In this document: in pieces, positions 1 to 8,899 of the stretch
Layout of the letters: every line of letters starts with the position of its first letter
Position numbering within the stretch: position 1 is the first letter of the stretch
Assembly: GCF_000369405.1 (NCBI RefSeq)
Contig: NZ_KB849996.1
Span: forward strand, 1-57,422
Origin: Acinetobacter sp. ANC 3929
GTDB taxonomy: Bacteria > Pseudomonadota > Gammaproteobacteria > Pseudomonadales > Moraxellaceae
Direction of reading: 5' to 3'
Length of the DNA stretch: 57,422 nucleotides
Translations under genes and position numbers: made by a program
Notes under the pieces: model-generated
Database searches by the model: none
Told to the model about the DNA's origin: nothing
The model's input: only the letters and a program-made list of their open reading frames with translations

Positions 1-220
1 TCGAGAAATTCTTACCATTCAATCAATGAAATATTTTCGATTGATCAACCAGTAAAAATCCACACAAGTTGTTCTTCTATTCTCTTAATGATCTTTTTGC
101 TACCTCGTCAGCAGCAAATCAACGCAATAAACACCTAACAACTTAACCAGTAAAGCTAAGTTATTTTTGCTTCATCGCGTCGGGATGTGTGCATTATAGG
201 AGATTTTTTTTGGTGTGCAA
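1..220 (-). promoter_or_regulatory. Likely rRNA operon promoter and leader (leftward)
   Basis: Read on the minus strand, a -35-like TTGCAC (215..220) and a perfect -10 TATAAT (193..198) are 16 bp apart. An A/T-rich stretch lies upstream like an UP element and a GC-rich discriminator follows. About 190 bases without an ORF then run to the window edge, as expected for a pre-16S leader. The promoter-proximal sequence resembles the promoter at the far right end of the window (both share AATGCACA after the -10 and then a CATC/CG-rich stretch). The 16S gene itself is outside the window, so the rRNA assignment is inference. Confidence 0.6.
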
Positions 221-311
221 GCTTTTTTAAACCCTTGTTTTATTGAGTGTTCTTTTTTTGCCCACCAATATGTTTAACAAAACAGCAATATTATCATAAG
301 TATATAAAATT

Positions 312-344
312 AAAGCAGAAATATTTTATATATATTTCTGCTTT
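312..344 (-). terminator. Hairpin terminator of the cyclophilin gene
   Basis: A perfect 13-bp inverted repeat (312..324 with 332..344) sits just past the stop codon of the cyclophilin gene. On the minus strand it is followed by a T-rich run. It also separates this gene from the rRNA promoter region to its left. Confidence 0.7.
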
Positions 345-349
345 GCTTT

Positions 350-907
350 TTACTTAGTGTTCTTTATCTGTACACTGATAATTTTAATCGGCTGTTTCGG
401 TACATTTTGATGCATCCCAAAGTTAGCTGTTGGTACTTTTACGATTTTATCGACAATATCCATTCCTTTTGTCACCTTACCAAAAACGGCATAACCCGCA
501 TCCATTGGTGATTTATTTAAAAAGTTATTATCTGCGACATTAATAAAGAATTGGCTACTTGCAGAGTTTGGATCCTGAGTCCGTGCCATTGCTAAAGTAC
601 CACGGGTATTTTTCAAACCATTATTGGCTTCATTCACAATCGGTGCCTTGGTTGTCTTCTCAACCATGTTTGCATCGAGACCACCACCTTGAACCATAAA
701 ACCAGGAATCACACGGTGGAAGATGGTACCTGTATAGAAGTTACTTTTTACATAGCTTTCGAAATTCTTTGCAGATACAGGTGCTTTATCATCAAAAAGT
801 TCGATTTCGATATTTCCCATACTGGTTTTCATATCAATCATGGTATTTGCAAATAAATGGCTGCTTGCCAAAATTAAACTGGTTGCCATGAACAACTTTT
901 TCATCAT
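350..907 (-). CDS. Periplasmic cyclophilin-type peptidyl-prolyl isomerase
   Basis: This is a cyclophilin, catalysing cis-trans isomerisation of proline peptide bonds to help protein folding. A basic, hydrophobic N-terminus ending in a LFA-NT-like cleavage site indicates export to the periplasm. The family core is clear: [13 protein letters not shown] about residue 63, the substrate-pocket SSQFFIN, and the final AVFGKV..GMD..DKI block. From the ATG at 907 it is about 185 residues, normal for single-domain bacterial cyclophilins. An upstream in-frame ATG at 949 exists, but the start at 904-907 places the signal peptide at the N-terminus. It appears monocistronic. PpiA and PpiB paralogues cannot be told apart reliably here, so no symbol is given. 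Confidence 0.9.
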   Translation of the reverse strand: MMKKLFMATSLILASSHLFANTMIDMKTSMGNIEIELFDDKAPVSAKNFESYVKSNFYTGTIFHRVIPGFMVQGGGLDANMVEKTTKAPIVNEANNGLKNTRGTLAMARTQDPNSASSQFFINVADNNFLNKSPMDAGYAVFGKVTKGMDIVDKIVKVPTANFGMHQNVPKQPIKIISVQIKNTK

Positions 908-1009
908 TGCTTTTCTCGACTTGAACATAGATTTGTTGTGAAAGTTCATCTTAGTTTTGCAAATCCAATTTTGCTATTTCTATTTGTTATCTTTCATAAA
1001 GAAAACCGA

Positions 1010-1025
1010 TGTTTCACGTGAAACA
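1010..1025. promoter_or_regulatory. parS: parS centromere site (perfect palindrome)
   Basis: TGTTTCACGTGAAACA is a perfect 16-bp palindrome matching the conserved chromosomal parS consensus bound by ParB. The symmetry extends to 24 bp (1006..1029), so it could also form a hairpin at the 3' end of the esterase gene. It lies between two leftward genes. Confidence 0.85.
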
Positions 1026-1053
1026 TCGGTTCAAGGATTTTGTTAGTTAGTCA

Positions 1054-2151
1054 TTAACTATGTTTATCCCAAAACTTTCTAAAGTTCTTGGCCACTTCAA
1101 TGGTATTGCGTTTGGCCTTACTTGAGACAGGCGTTAGGTTAATAAAGCCATGTGTTTGGTCTGGATAATCGACATATTGGACTTTGACCCCATTCTGTCT
1201 CAGCTTATGACTGTAAATCGCCCCTTCATCATGCAATAAGTCATGTCCCGCAGTAATGACATAAGCAGGCGCTAATTTCTTAAGACTTCCATAGGTCGGT
1301 GAGATCAATGGATCATCGAGTGCAACATTATGCTGTGCTGCATAATAGTCCGTCACATAATCCACATCTTTACTGGTCAGTACCAAACCCTCTCCATATG
1401 CATAGAAAGATGGGTGACGGCTTTTGAAATCAACCGCTGGGTAAATCAATAATTGTGCTTGTGGTGCGTAGGCTTTCCCCACAGAGTGCTGTGCAACCAC
1501 CGTACTGATATTGCCACCAGCACTATCACCTGCGACAGCAATGCGATTTTTATAAATTTTCAATTGACGGCGATTCTGATATACCCATGCCAACGCATCT
1601 TCGCAGGTTTTTATCAATAGCTGTGGCGATGCTTCTGGTGCGAGTGGATAGTCAATACTGAGTACCTGTACTTTTGCGTACTTGGCAATTAAGCGGCACG
1701 CTTCATCATGTGTATCCAAACCACCGACCACAAAGCCACCGCCATGATAAAACACGATGATCGGCAGTTTTTTACTGGGTGCTGGATGATAGTGTCTGGC
1801 AAAGACTGTTCCGCTTTGTAGAGGCAGACGAATATCTTCAACCGATGCAACCGAAGTTGGTTTATTGATAATTGCCAACATTTGCGCATCAAACTGACGG
1901 CGAGACTCAATCGGATCATCACCAATAAAACCAATGCGGCCTTGTTTAATTTGCACAGCCATCAGACATTTGGTAAATGAATCTAAATCTGGATATTGGT
2001 GCGGATAAGCTAAAATCTTAGCCAAAGACTCTTGTACGATTTTGGGGAGCTTATCGAGTGCTCGTGCAGCAGGACCTTGTCCTTTATCTAAAATCGTCTG
2101 AATTTTTTGAGGTAATGCTGTCACTTTTGTCCCCTTCTTCGCTCTATCCAT
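1054..2151 (-). CDS. HSL-family alpha/beta hydrolase (esterase/lipase)
   Basis: A 365-residue alpha/beta hydrolase of the hormone-sensitive-lipase group. The oxyanion-hole motif HGGGF is at residues 136-140 and the nucleophile elbow GDSAGG at 208-213 (Ser210). The likely remaining triad members are Asp304 in the AGHDLLHDEG stretch and His334 in DQTHGF. A roughly 100-residue N-terminal cap region precedes the core. No signal peptide is visible, so a cytoplasmic enzyme acting on short-chain esters is likely; the natural substrate is unknown. It stands alone, with a strong bidirectional hairpin upstream (2324..2359) and parS downstream. Confidence 0.88.
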   Translation of the reverse strand: MDRAKKGTKVTALPQKIQTILDKGQGPAARALDKLPKIVQESLAKILAYPHQYPDLDSFTKCLMAVQIKQGRIGFIGDDPIESRRQFDAQMLAIINKPTSVASVEDIRLPLQSGTVFARHYHPAPSKKLPIIVFYHGGGFVVGGLDTHDEACRLIAKYAKVQVLSIDYPLAPEASPQLLIKTCEDALAWVYQNRRQLKIYKNRIAVAGDSAGGNISTVVAQHSVGKAYAPQAQLLIYPAVDFKSRHPSFYAYGEGLVLTSKDVDYVTDYYAAQHNVALDDPLISPTYGSLKKLAPAYVITAGHDLLHDEGAIYSHKLRQNGVKVQYVDYPDQTHGFINLTPVSSKAKRNTIEVAKNFRKFWDKHS

Positions 2152-2485
2152 AATTCTTGTTGCCTTCGACTATATGCTTTTATAAAGTCTTAGATCAAGT
2201 TCAAGATTTTAAATTATGTCGTACGCTAAAGGGCTATTATTAAAAAGTCATTAACCATTGTGCTTATTACCGCCTAGTTTTTATGTCAATCCAATTGTGT
2301 TTTAAGGTTCGATTCTCCAAACAATAAAACCAGAGCCAAGGTCTTGGCTCTGGTTTTATATCACTTTTAAAGTGTCAATTTGATGAATTAAGTCACTTTG
2401 CAAATATGTATAGCAGTACATAAATCGATTGAAATTAAAGTTGGCATCTCATTTCCAATCTCATGCTCGCAGACTTAATCAAAAA
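2152..2485. other. Intergenic region with one strong terminator
   Basis: No coding sequence or RNA gene is recognised in these 334 bases. They hold the esterase promoter region and the perfect hairpin at 2324..2359. Confidence 0.6.
2324..2359 (-). terminator. Terminator downstream of the small lipoprotein gene
   Basis: Perfect 17-bp arms (2324..2340 and 2343..2359) with a 2-base loop and A/T flanks on both sides. It can work in both orientations and best serves the lipoprotein gene read leftwards. Confidence 0.8.
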
Positions 2486-2725
2486 TTATTGCGCAGAACC
2501 GCCTGCTGAACCAGATACAGAACCTGAAACGTCAGCAGAAGCACTACCTGGTTGAACATCTACCGATGTACCTGCTTGCACGCCAACACCGCCTTGTACA
2601 CCTGATGGGCTTGCACTTGTTGTTTGAGCTGAACCAGAAGCATCCAACCCACCTTGAGTTGAGCAACCCACAGCTGTTAATGCAACACCAGATACAACCA
2701 TAGAGATCAATGCTAACTTTTTCAT
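2486..2725 (-). CDS. Small Gly/Ser/Ala-rich putative lipoprotein
   Basis: A 79-residue protein of unknown function. The N-terminus MKKLALISMVVSGVALTAVG followed by Cys is a lipoprotein signal, so the mature protein would begin at about Cys21 and be lipid-anchored in the cell envelope. The rest is low-complexity, rich in Gly, Ser, Ala, Val and Gln, with no predicted globular fold. The ATG at 2725 is chosen because AAAGGAAAT lies just upstream; the longer frame starting at 2833 would bury the signal peptide. It is monocistronic and ends before the strong hairpin at 2324..2359. Confidence is good that it is expressed and exported, and low on any role. Confidence 0.75.
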   Translation of the reverse strand: MKKLALISMVVSGVALTAVGCSTQGGLDASGSAQTTSASPSGVQGGVGVQAGTSVDVQPGSASADVSGSVSGSAGGSAQ

Positions 2726-3107
2726 TGTGTATTTCCTTTCATTATGACAAAAAGCAAAGTTGTCTTTGCGTTGCCTATAATTCACAATTTTTTTCTTGGA
2801 CGTGATGCGTATTAGTTGCAGTTTGTTAAGCAAGCAGCATTGTTTTGCAATTTTTCTTAAATCAACTACGTTCAGGTTTCACACATTTTTGACGCGCTGC
2901 AAAATAGCTAAGGTGTTATGACTCAAGTGATTTCATCTTTATTTTGTCTATTAAAAAGTCTTTATCTTATTTTTTTATAATTCATAGAAACACCGCACAA
3001 TCTGCTTAAAAGATTACAATCAAATAGTTTTGATTAAGAATAAATGTAGCACACATAAAAAAACCGTGATTTTTCATCACGGTTCCTTTTAAAACACTAG
3101 TCTAGAG
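2726..3107. other. Intergenic region upstream of the lipoprotein gene
   Basis: The 382 bases hold the presumed lipoprotein promoter and, at 3057..3090, a hairpin ending the MBL-fold gene. Nothing else was recognised. Confidence 0.5.
3057..3090 (-). terminator. Terminator of the MBL-fold gene
   Basis: AACCGTGAT and ATCACGGTT pair around a five-base loop, and on the minus strand a run of T follows. It lies directly after the stop codon at 3108. Confidence 0.8.
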
Positions 3108-3962
3108 TTAAGGCCATTGCATTTCGCCTTTAACAACTTTGGCACCCAGTTCCAAACTGCTGGACTCGCCTAAAGCTGGATATTGTTTTTGCATTGTTTT
3201 GATTAATTCGGCTGAGTTTTTCGTCACTTTAACCGCTTTTTCATACTGCTTTAAATAGTCGATTGAAAAGTTAACTGCATCCAGACCTTCAGCAGCGCCT
3301 GCTTTCATATGCGCAGGGACAACAACGTTCGGGTTCAAGGCTTTAATGCTTTCCAATGTTTGGACCACTTCAGCACGGTCTTTTGCTGTAGGGGTATCCG
3401 CAGTCCAAAGATGAATGCCTGATGACACTGGAATACCACCAACAACCGCTTTGGCACTCGGAATCCACAAGTAAGTGAGTTCTTTCTTCCCCTTAATTTC
3501 AATGCTTTCATTTTCAAGCTTTAAAGTTTTTGCGGTGTACGCTTGAGGAACAATAATTTGACTCGGTGCATTCGCACCCATTTTCGGTCCCCAGTACGCT
3601 ACTTTCAGTGCTTGAGTATCCTGAATATGTTTCACTGTTTCAGGCGTAGCAATGATTTGCACATTTGGGAAGTATTGTTTAAATACATCTAAACCAAAAT
3701 AGAAATCTGGATCGCCATAGCTGACAAAAATGGTTTTTAATGTTTTACCACTGTCTAAAATGTCAGCAGCAATACGCAATGCTTCTGATTTAGAAAATTG
3801 AGCATTCACCAATAGCACCTCTTTATTGCCTTCAATCAATGTTGAAGTCACACCGAAGTGCTCAGGTTGAGCTAGAAAGTTTTGGATTTTTAAATCTTGT
3901 GCAAAAGCAGCAGATGTTGCTGCCAAAGTAGATAAAGCAATAATATAAGGTTTAGTGTTCAT
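3108..3962 (-). CDS. Exported MBL-fold protein with degenerate metal site
   Basis: A 284-residue metallo-beta-lactamase-fold protein with an N-terminal signal peptide ending AAFA (about residue 21), so probably periplasmic. The usual THxHxDH metal-binding motif is replaced by SYGDPDFYF at 81-89: only the aspartate of the motif remains. His184 (SGIHLW) and His218 (VPAHM) at the later ligand positions are kept. It may bind metal differently or have lost hydrolase activity. It is divergently transcribed from a LysR gene 95 bp away, a layout that suggests regulation by that LysR protein. Substrate unknown. Confidence 0.75.
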   Translation of the reverse strand: MNTKPYIIALSTLAATSAAFAQDLKIQNFLAQPEHFGVTSTLIEGNKEVLLVNAQFSKSEALRIAADILDSGKTLKTIFVSYGDPDFYFGLDVFKQYFPNVQIIATPETVKHIQDTQALKVAYWGPKMGANAPSQIIVPQAYTAKTLKLENESIEIKGKKELTYLWIPSAKAVVGGIPVSSGIHLWTADTPTAKDRAEVVQTLESIKALNPNVVVPAHMKAGAAEGLDAVNFSIDYLKQYEKAVKVTKNSAELIKTMQKQYPALGESSSLELGAKVVKGEMQWP

Positions 3963-4039
3963 CTTATCGTCTCCAATTTGATAAGGAACACTTTAAATTG
4001 CAATTATTGCTGAATAAACACTCTAAACTAAGATAAAAT

Positions 4040-4056
4040 GTTGCATATCTTGCAAC
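4040..4056. promoter_or_regulatory. Candidate LysR operator in the divergent promoter
   Basis: GTTGCA-TATCT-TGCAAC is a perfect 6-bp inverted repeat with a 5-base spacer. It lies immediately upstream of the LysR start codon, in the only intergenic space shared with the MBL-fold gene. Its position suits autoregulation. Binding is inferred. Confidence 0.45.
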
Positions 4057-4057
4057 A

Positions 4058-4963
4058 ATGCTAATAAATATGGATACCTTAAAAGCCATCCAAGTCTTTG
4101 TTTGTATTGCGCATCAAGGCAATCTGAGCAAAGCTGCTGAACATCTCGATTATTCAAAAGCGATGGTGTCTCGCTACCTAGACCATCTCGAACAAACCTT
4201 TTCAACACGACTGTTTCAACGCAACACGCGTAAAGTGTCGCTCACCCCAGCAGGTGAGAAAGCACTGGTCTATTGCGAAAATATTTTACAACAGCAACAA
4301 CTATTAGAAGGCTTAGCCGCGCCAGAACAGCACAGTGGTACCATCCGTTTTACCTGTGGCTTGTTTTTATTTCAGCTCGGTGTCAATGAATGTATTAAAC
4401 AATTTAAAAAGCGCTATCCACAGATTCATTTTGATGTGTATTTAACAGAGAATACCGTTGATTTAATGGATGCACATGTCGATCTGGCTTTGCGTATTAC
4501 TCAGAAAGTTGCAGATGGATTAATTGCTCGACCTGTATGTCAAATCGAATCAACCTTTTGCGCACATCCTCACTATCTACAAGACCACACTCCCCTGTTA
4601 CATCCCAGCCAACTCATTCAACATGAATGTATTGCTCATCACACTCATAATCAATATTGGACATTGTTTGATACAGATCAGCAACCCCAGAACTATCCAT
4701 TAAATGTTACGTTTAAAAGCAATGATGTGATCGGGCTTTATCAGATGTGTCTTAAAGCACAAGGTATTGCGATGCTGCCAACGCTTCTGGTGCGTAAAGA
4801 TATTGCTCAACAGCGTTTGCAACAGGTGTTTACCGATTTTTCGGCACCCGATCTGACTTTGTCTTTGGTTTATGCATCCAGACAACATTTACCGAAAATA
4901 ACCCAAGAATTTATTGCTTTTGTGATTGAAAACTTAAATTTTTACTTAAATCAGCAAAATTAA
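4058..4963 (+). CDS. LysR-family transcriptional regulator
   Basis: A 301-residue LysR-type regulator. The N-terminal winged helix-turn-helix is clear: about residues 5-65, including NLSKAAEHLDYSKAMVSRYLDHLEQ and the following RLFQRNTRKVSLT. The rest is the effector-binding domain. The start could be ATG 4058 or ATG 4070; neither has a strong ribosome-binding site. It is transcribed away from the degenerate MBL-fold gene and is the obvious candidate to control it. The inducer is not predictable. Confidence 0.88.
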   Translation: MLINMDTLKAIQVFVCIAHQGNLSKAAEHLDYSKAMVSRYLDHLEQTFSTRLFQRNTRKVSLTPAGEKALVYCENILQQQQLLEGLAAPEQHSGTIRFTCGLFLFQLGVNECIKQFKKRYPQIHFDVYLTENTVDLMDAHVDLALRITQKVADGLIARPVCQIESTFCAHPHYLQDHTPLLHPSQLIQHECIAHHTHNQYWTLFDTDQQPQNYPLNVTFKSNDVIGLYQMCLKAQGIAMLPTLLVRKDIAQQRLQQVFTDFSAPDLTLSLVYASRQHLPKITQEFIAFVIENLNFYLNQQN

Positions 4964-4985
4964 AAGATTTAAATCAACCTGAACG

Positions 4986-5013
4986 CTTGAATTTTGTCGC
5001 GTTGCCCATACTT
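4986..5013 (+). promoter_or_regulatory. Sigma-32 heat-shock promoter of grpE
   Basis: CTTGAA (4986..4991), a 13-base spacer and CCCATACTT (5005..5013) match the sigma-32 consensus CTTGAA / CCCCATNT closely. It lies about 110-135 bases before the grpE start. Confidence 0.75.
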
Positions 5014-5122
5014 CATCCCTATCTATGAATGACCAAGATGTGGCAGTTCGGGTTTAACCCTATGAGCATTAACGCCAGAAGGACTGTACATGTTTAAGAA
5101 CTTTTTTCAACGGAGATCGTCA

Positions 5123-5668
5123 ATGGCTAATGAGCAGAATGAGCAAGCTCAAGACATTCAAAATGAGCAACAAACTGAACAAACTCAAGCTGAAGGTGTA
5201 GAGCAGGCAAACGAGCTTAGCGTTGAAGATTTACAAGCTCAAATCACTAAACTCGAAGAAAGCTTAAAACTCGAAAAAGCACGTACAGCCAATGCTGTTT
5301 ATGAGGCACAAAAAAGTGTTGAGCGTATTCAACGTGAATCTGAAAAGCACAAAGAGACTGTGCTGGAAAAATTTGCGAAAGAATTATTGGATTCTGTCGA
5401 TAACCTAGAACGTGCAATTCAAGCTGCGGGTGAAGAACAAACGCCTGTACTTGAAGGGATTAAGCTGACTTTGAAATCATTACTCACCACACTAGAAAAA
5501 TTTGGTGTTGTTGAAGCAGATACCGAAAATGGGTTCAATGCTGATTTACATCAAGCTGTGGGAATCGACCCGAATGCCAAAGCCAATCAAATTGGCACTG
5601 TTTTACAGAAAGGCTATACCTTAAATGGTCGTTTACTCCGCCCAGCGATGGTGATGGTGGGTCAATAA
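5123..5668 (+). CDS. grpE: GrpE, nucleotide-exchange factor of DnaK
   Basis: GrpE releases ADP from DnaK to reset the chaperone cycle. The 181-residue protein has an acidic, Gln-rich, disordered N-terminus ([16 protein letters not shown]), a long helical dimerisation segment (about residues 40-110) and the C-terminal beta-wing ending in [17 protein letters not shown]. The ATG at 5123 is preferred because CGGAG lies 6-7 bases upstream; an in-frame ATG at 5090, also with an AGGA-like site, would add 11 residues. It is followed by dnaK after a 151-base gap. Heat-shock control is likely from its own promoter. Confidence 0.96.
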   Translation: MANEQNEQAQDIQNEQQTEQTQAEGVEQANELSVEDLQAQITKLEESLKLEKARTANAVYEAQKSVERIQRESEKHKETVLEKFAKELLDSVDNLERAIQAAGEEQTPVLEGIKLTLKSLLTTLEKFGVVEADTENGFNADLHQAVGIDPNAKANQIGTVLQKGYTLNGRLLRPAMVMVGQ

Positions 5669-5674
5669 TCTCCG

Positions 5675-5697
5675 TGAGCAAAGCGTTTATTTGCTCA
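5675..5697 (+). terminator. Hairpin after grpE (weak)
   Basis: TGAGCAAA and TTTGCTCA form an 8-bp stem with a 7-base loop just after the grpE stop. There is no T run, so it may attenuate, or stabilise the message 3' end, rather than terminate fully. Confidence 0.4.
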
Positions 5698-5743
5698 AAA
5701 GCGTACTAATCTGAGAGTTTTTTGATTTTTTTTCATAAAAATG

Positions 5744-5771
5744 CTTGAAAAATACCAATTGACTCTCATAT
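5744..5771 (+). promoter_or_regulatory. Sigma-32 heat-shock promoter of dnaK
   Basis: CTTGAA (5744..5749), a 14-base spacer and TCTCATAT (5764..5771) resemble the sigma-32 consensus. It lies 49 bases before the dnaK start, so dnaK can be induced independently of grpE. Confidence 0.7.
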
Positions 5772-5819
5772 CGAATAACAAGCAAAACATTGCAACAAAA
5801 TTTTAGAGGAACACAAACA

Positions 5820-7766
5820 ATGGCAAAAATTATTGGTATTGACTTAGGTACTACCAACTCATGTGTTGCTGTACTTGAAGGCGATAAAGTAAAAGTAATC
5901 GAAAACGCAGAAGGTACGCGTACAACTCCATCGATCATTGCATATAAAGATGGTGAGATCCTTGTTGGTCAAAGCGCGAAACGCCAAGCGGTAACCAACC
6001 CGAAAAATACATTATTCGCAATCAAGCGTTTAATCGGTCGTCGCTACGAAGATCAAGCGGTACAAAAAGACATCGGTCTTGTACCTTACAAAATCATCAA
6101 AGCAGACAATGGCGATGCCTGGGTTGAAGTTAACGATAAAAAATTAGCACCTCAACAAATCTCTGCTGAAATCTTGAAAAAGATGAAGAAAACTGCAGAA
6201 GACTATTTAGGTGAGACCGTTACTGAAGCAGTGATTACTGTTCCTGCTTACTTTAACGATGCACAACGTCAAGCGACTAAAGATGCAGGTAAAATTGCAG
6301 GTCTTGATGTTAAACGTATCATTAACGAACCAACTGCTGCGGCACTTGCGTTCGGTATGGACAAAAAAGAAGGCGATCGTAAAATCGCGGTTTATGACTT
6401 AGGTGGTGGTACTTTTGACGTATCAATCATTGAAATCGCAGACCTTGATGGCGACCAACAAATCGAAGTGTTATCAACCAATGGTGATACTTTCCTTGGT
6501 GGTGAAGACTTCGATAACGCATTAATTGAATTCTTGGTTGAAGAGTTCAAGAAAGAACAAAGTGTGAACTTGAAAAATGATCCACTTGCGTTACAACGTT
6601 TGAAAGAAGCTGCTGAAAAAGCAAAAATCGAGCTTTCTTCATCGAATGCAACTGAAATCAACCTTCCATACATCACGGCTGATGCAACTGGTCCTAAACA
6701 CTTAGTGATCAATGTAACACGTGCAAAACTTGAAGGTTTGGTTGCTGATTTAGTTGCTCGTACGATTGAGCCTTGCCGTATTGCGCTTAAAGATGCTGGT
6801 CTTTCGACTTCTGACATCTCTGACGTGATCTTGGTCGGTGGTCAATCTCGTATGCCACTTGTACAACAAAAAGTACAAGAATTCTTCGGTAAAGAGCCAC
6901 GTAAAGACGTGAACCCTGACGAAGCGGTTGCGATTGGTGCTGCGATTCAAGGTGCGGTATTGTCTGGTGACAAAACTGACGTACTTTTATTAGACGTAAC
7001 ACCGTTAACTTTAGGTATCGAAACAATGGGCGGCATATTGACTCCGATCATTGAGAAAAACACCACGATTCCTGCGAAGAAATCACAAGTGTTCTCTACA
7101 GCTGCTGATAACCAGCCTGCAGTAGACATTTCGGTTTACCAAGGTGAACGTAAAATGGCTCAACAAAACAAATTGTTGGGTAACTTCCAGTTAGGCGATA
7201 TCCCACCTGCTCCACGTGGCGTACCGCAAATTGAAGTATCGTTCGACATTAACGCTGACGGTATCTTGAAAGTATCAGCTAAAGATAAGAGCACTGGTAA
7301 AGAGCAATCAATCCAGATTAAAGCAAACTCAGGTTTGTCTGATGCTGAAATCGAAGCAATGATCAAAGATGCTGAAGCGAATGCTGAAGAAGACCGTAAG
7401 TTTGAAGAGTTAGCGAAAGCGCGTAACGAAGCAGATGCACTCGTTTCTAGCTCAACAAAAGCAGTCAAAGATCTTGGTGACAAAGTGACTGAAGATGAAA
7501 AAACTGCGATCACGACTGCGGTTTCTGAGCTTGAAGCAGCAACTAAAGAAAATGATGTTGAAGACATCAAAGCGAAAACTGAAGCTTTACAAAACATCTT
7601 GATGCCAATTACACAACGTGCTTATGAACAAGCACAAGGTGCAGCTGGCGGCGCAGAAGGTTTTGATCCAAATGCATTCCAAGGTGGCGATGCAGGTCAA
7701 CAACAGAAAGCGGACGATGGCGTTGTAGATGCTGAGTTCACAGAAGTGAAAGACGACAAAAAATAA
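5820..7766 (+). CDS. dnaK: DnaK, Hsp70 chaperone
   Basis: Hsp70 chaperone that binds exposed hydrophobic segments of client proteins in an ATP-driven cycle with GrpE and DnaJ. The 648-residue protein opens with the ATPase motif [12 protein letters not shown] and contains the phosphate motif [10 protein letters not shown], the connecting VGGQSRMP, the linker [15 protein letters not shown], the substrate-binding domain and a Gly/Gln-rich lid tail ending in [12 protein letters not shown]. The start at 5820 has AGAGGA upstream and begins [10 protein letters not shown] as in other DnaK proteins; the frame is open to 5790. dnaJ is not adjacent within the window. A strong terminator follows. Confidence 0.99.
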   Translation: MAKIIGIDLGTTNSCVAVLEGDKVKVIENAEGTRTTPSIIAYKDGEILVGQSAKRQAVTNPKNTLFAIKRLIGRRYEDQAVQKDIGLVPYKIIKADNGDAWVEVNDKKLAPQQISAEILKKMKKTAEDYLGETVTEAVITVPAYFNDAQRQATKDAGKIAGLDVKRIINEPTAAALAFGMDKKEGDRKIAVYDLGGGTFDVSIIEIADLDGDQQIEVLSTNGDTFLGGEDFDNALIEFLVEEFKKEQSVNLKNDPLALQRLKEAAEKAKIELSSSNATEINLPYITADATGPKHLVINVTRAKLEGLVADLVARTIEPCRIALKDAGLSTSDISDVILVGGQSRMPLVQQKVQEFFGKEPRKDVNPDEAVAIGAAIQGAVLSGDKTDVLLLDVTPLTLGIETMGGILTPIIEKNTTIPAKKSQVFSTAADNQPAVDISVYQGERKMAQQNKLLGNFQLGDIPPAPRGVPQIEVSFDINADGILKVSAKDKSTGKEQSIQIKANSGLSDAEIEAMIKDAEANAEEDRKFEELAKARNEADALVSSSTKAVKDLGDKVTEDEKTAITTAVSELEAATKENDVEDIKAKTEALQNILMPITQRAYEQAQGAAGGAEGFDPNAFQGGDAGQQQKADDGVVDAEFTEVKDDKK

Positions 7767-7785
7767 TTTGTCTCTTTAAAAAAGA

Positions 7786-7809
7786 CCGCGCGAAAGCGCG
7801 GTTTTTTTT
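7786..7809 (+). terminator. dnaK terminator
   Basis: CCGCGC-gaaa-GCGCGG stem with a stable GAAA-type loop followed by eight T residues; a textbook intrinsic terminator. Confidence 0.92.
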
Positions 7810-7838
7810 GCTTAAAACTTATTTATAAAAAGTGGCGA

Positions 7839-8723
7839 TCAGATTGATTTAGATTGTTCAAAATATAGTTCACTCAAAATCGGCATAAACAAAGGCATCA
7901 CACCACAGGCTTTTATTTCGTCTAGAAATTCAGGAATATTCACACCGGGCAATAACTGCGGTGGTGCATCAATTGGCGTGACCATGCTATCCCAATGACA
8001 GGGAATAATGTATTTCGGTTTCAATAGTCGCACCACATCTTTGACGTAGTTTGAACGATATTTGCGTCCGATTGCACACAAACACACAATATCAGCTTGT
8101 CTGCCCTGCAATTCCTGTTCAATAAAATCAGCGGAATCGATGTGAACAACGCGCAATTGTCCTGTATCAATCCACCAGTTTAAGACCAAACCATGCCGTA
8201 AATGATGAAATTTCGGTGGATACGGTGGTGGTTCAATCATATCTCCCGGCAATGGAACACGACCAAACAAGGCTTTACCATGGATTGAAGGCAAGCCAAT
8301 TACTTGCCATTTCCCACACTCAATCACTTCCCTACCCTGTGTCGCCAGCATCTGTTGCTCAGGCAAGCCTGCAGAACGCCCATACATCATACTGGCTTGT
8401 GAACCAATCAGGCGAGCGCCTGTTTGTTTACACACTTCTGCAGCATCCAGAATATGGTCATAATGTGCGTGCCCGATAAATACCTCATCCGCATAAGGAA
8501 TATAACCTTTAACCAATGTGGGATCGCTACATAAAGGTTGGGTAAAGGTTTGCCAAAAGTTTGGACGGCTAATAAAAGGATCGAGCACTAAAGTTCGGTT
8601 GGCATCAGACAAGATAAATCCTGCGGTCCCCAAATATTTAATTTTTAAATTTTCAGCTTTTGCCACGGCTGGTGAATTAGCCGTCCACGCAGTTTCAGGT
8701 GCTTTAAGTAGATATTTCAGCAT
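7839..8723 (-). CDS. MBL-fold metal-dependent hydrolase (UlaG-like)
   Basis: A 294-residue metallo-beta-lactamase-fold hydrolase, predicted cytoplasmic. The metal motif is intact: HAHYDH at residues 85-90, with later histidines in DMIEPPPYPPKFHHL and IIPCHWD. The general order (IKYLGTAGFILS, then LDPF, then the metal motif) resembles the UlaG/YcbJ-like lactonase group, but the substrate cannot be assigned. It reads toward dnaK and shares no operon with it. In contrast to the MBL-fold protein at 3108, its active site looks functional. Confidence 0.8.
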   Translation of the reverse strand: MLKYLLKAPETAWTANSPAVAKAENLKIKYLGTAGFILSDANRTLVLDPFISRPNFWQTFTQPLCSDPTLVKGYIPYADEVFIGHAHYDHILDAAEVCKQTGARLIGSQASMMYGRSAGLPEQQMLATQGREVIECGKWQVIGLPSIHGKALFGRVPLPGDMIEPPPYPPKFHHLRHGLVLNWWIDTGQLRVVHIDSADFIEQELQGRQADIVCLCAIGRKYRSNYVKDVVRLLKPKYIIPCHWDSMVTPIDAPPQLLPGVNIPEFLDEIKACGVMPLFMPILSELYFEQSKSI

Positions 8724-8899
8724 GCATATTCCTTAAGCTTTCTTTTTATTGATCCATTCACGGCATTTATTAAAGCAGAATGCGCCGTGCGATGATATCT
8801 TTTCCCGTAATTCCCTATTTTTGCTATAGTCTGATCAATTTAAGGGGTTTATGGTCGAATCTCCCATTCATTGATTCTGCTTTTTTAGAAGAAAATAAA

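Noticed and set aside
2295..2325. GTTCGATTC T-loop-like sequence suggesting a tRNA
   Set aside because: No cloverleaf stems, anticodon arm or acceptor end can be found around it.
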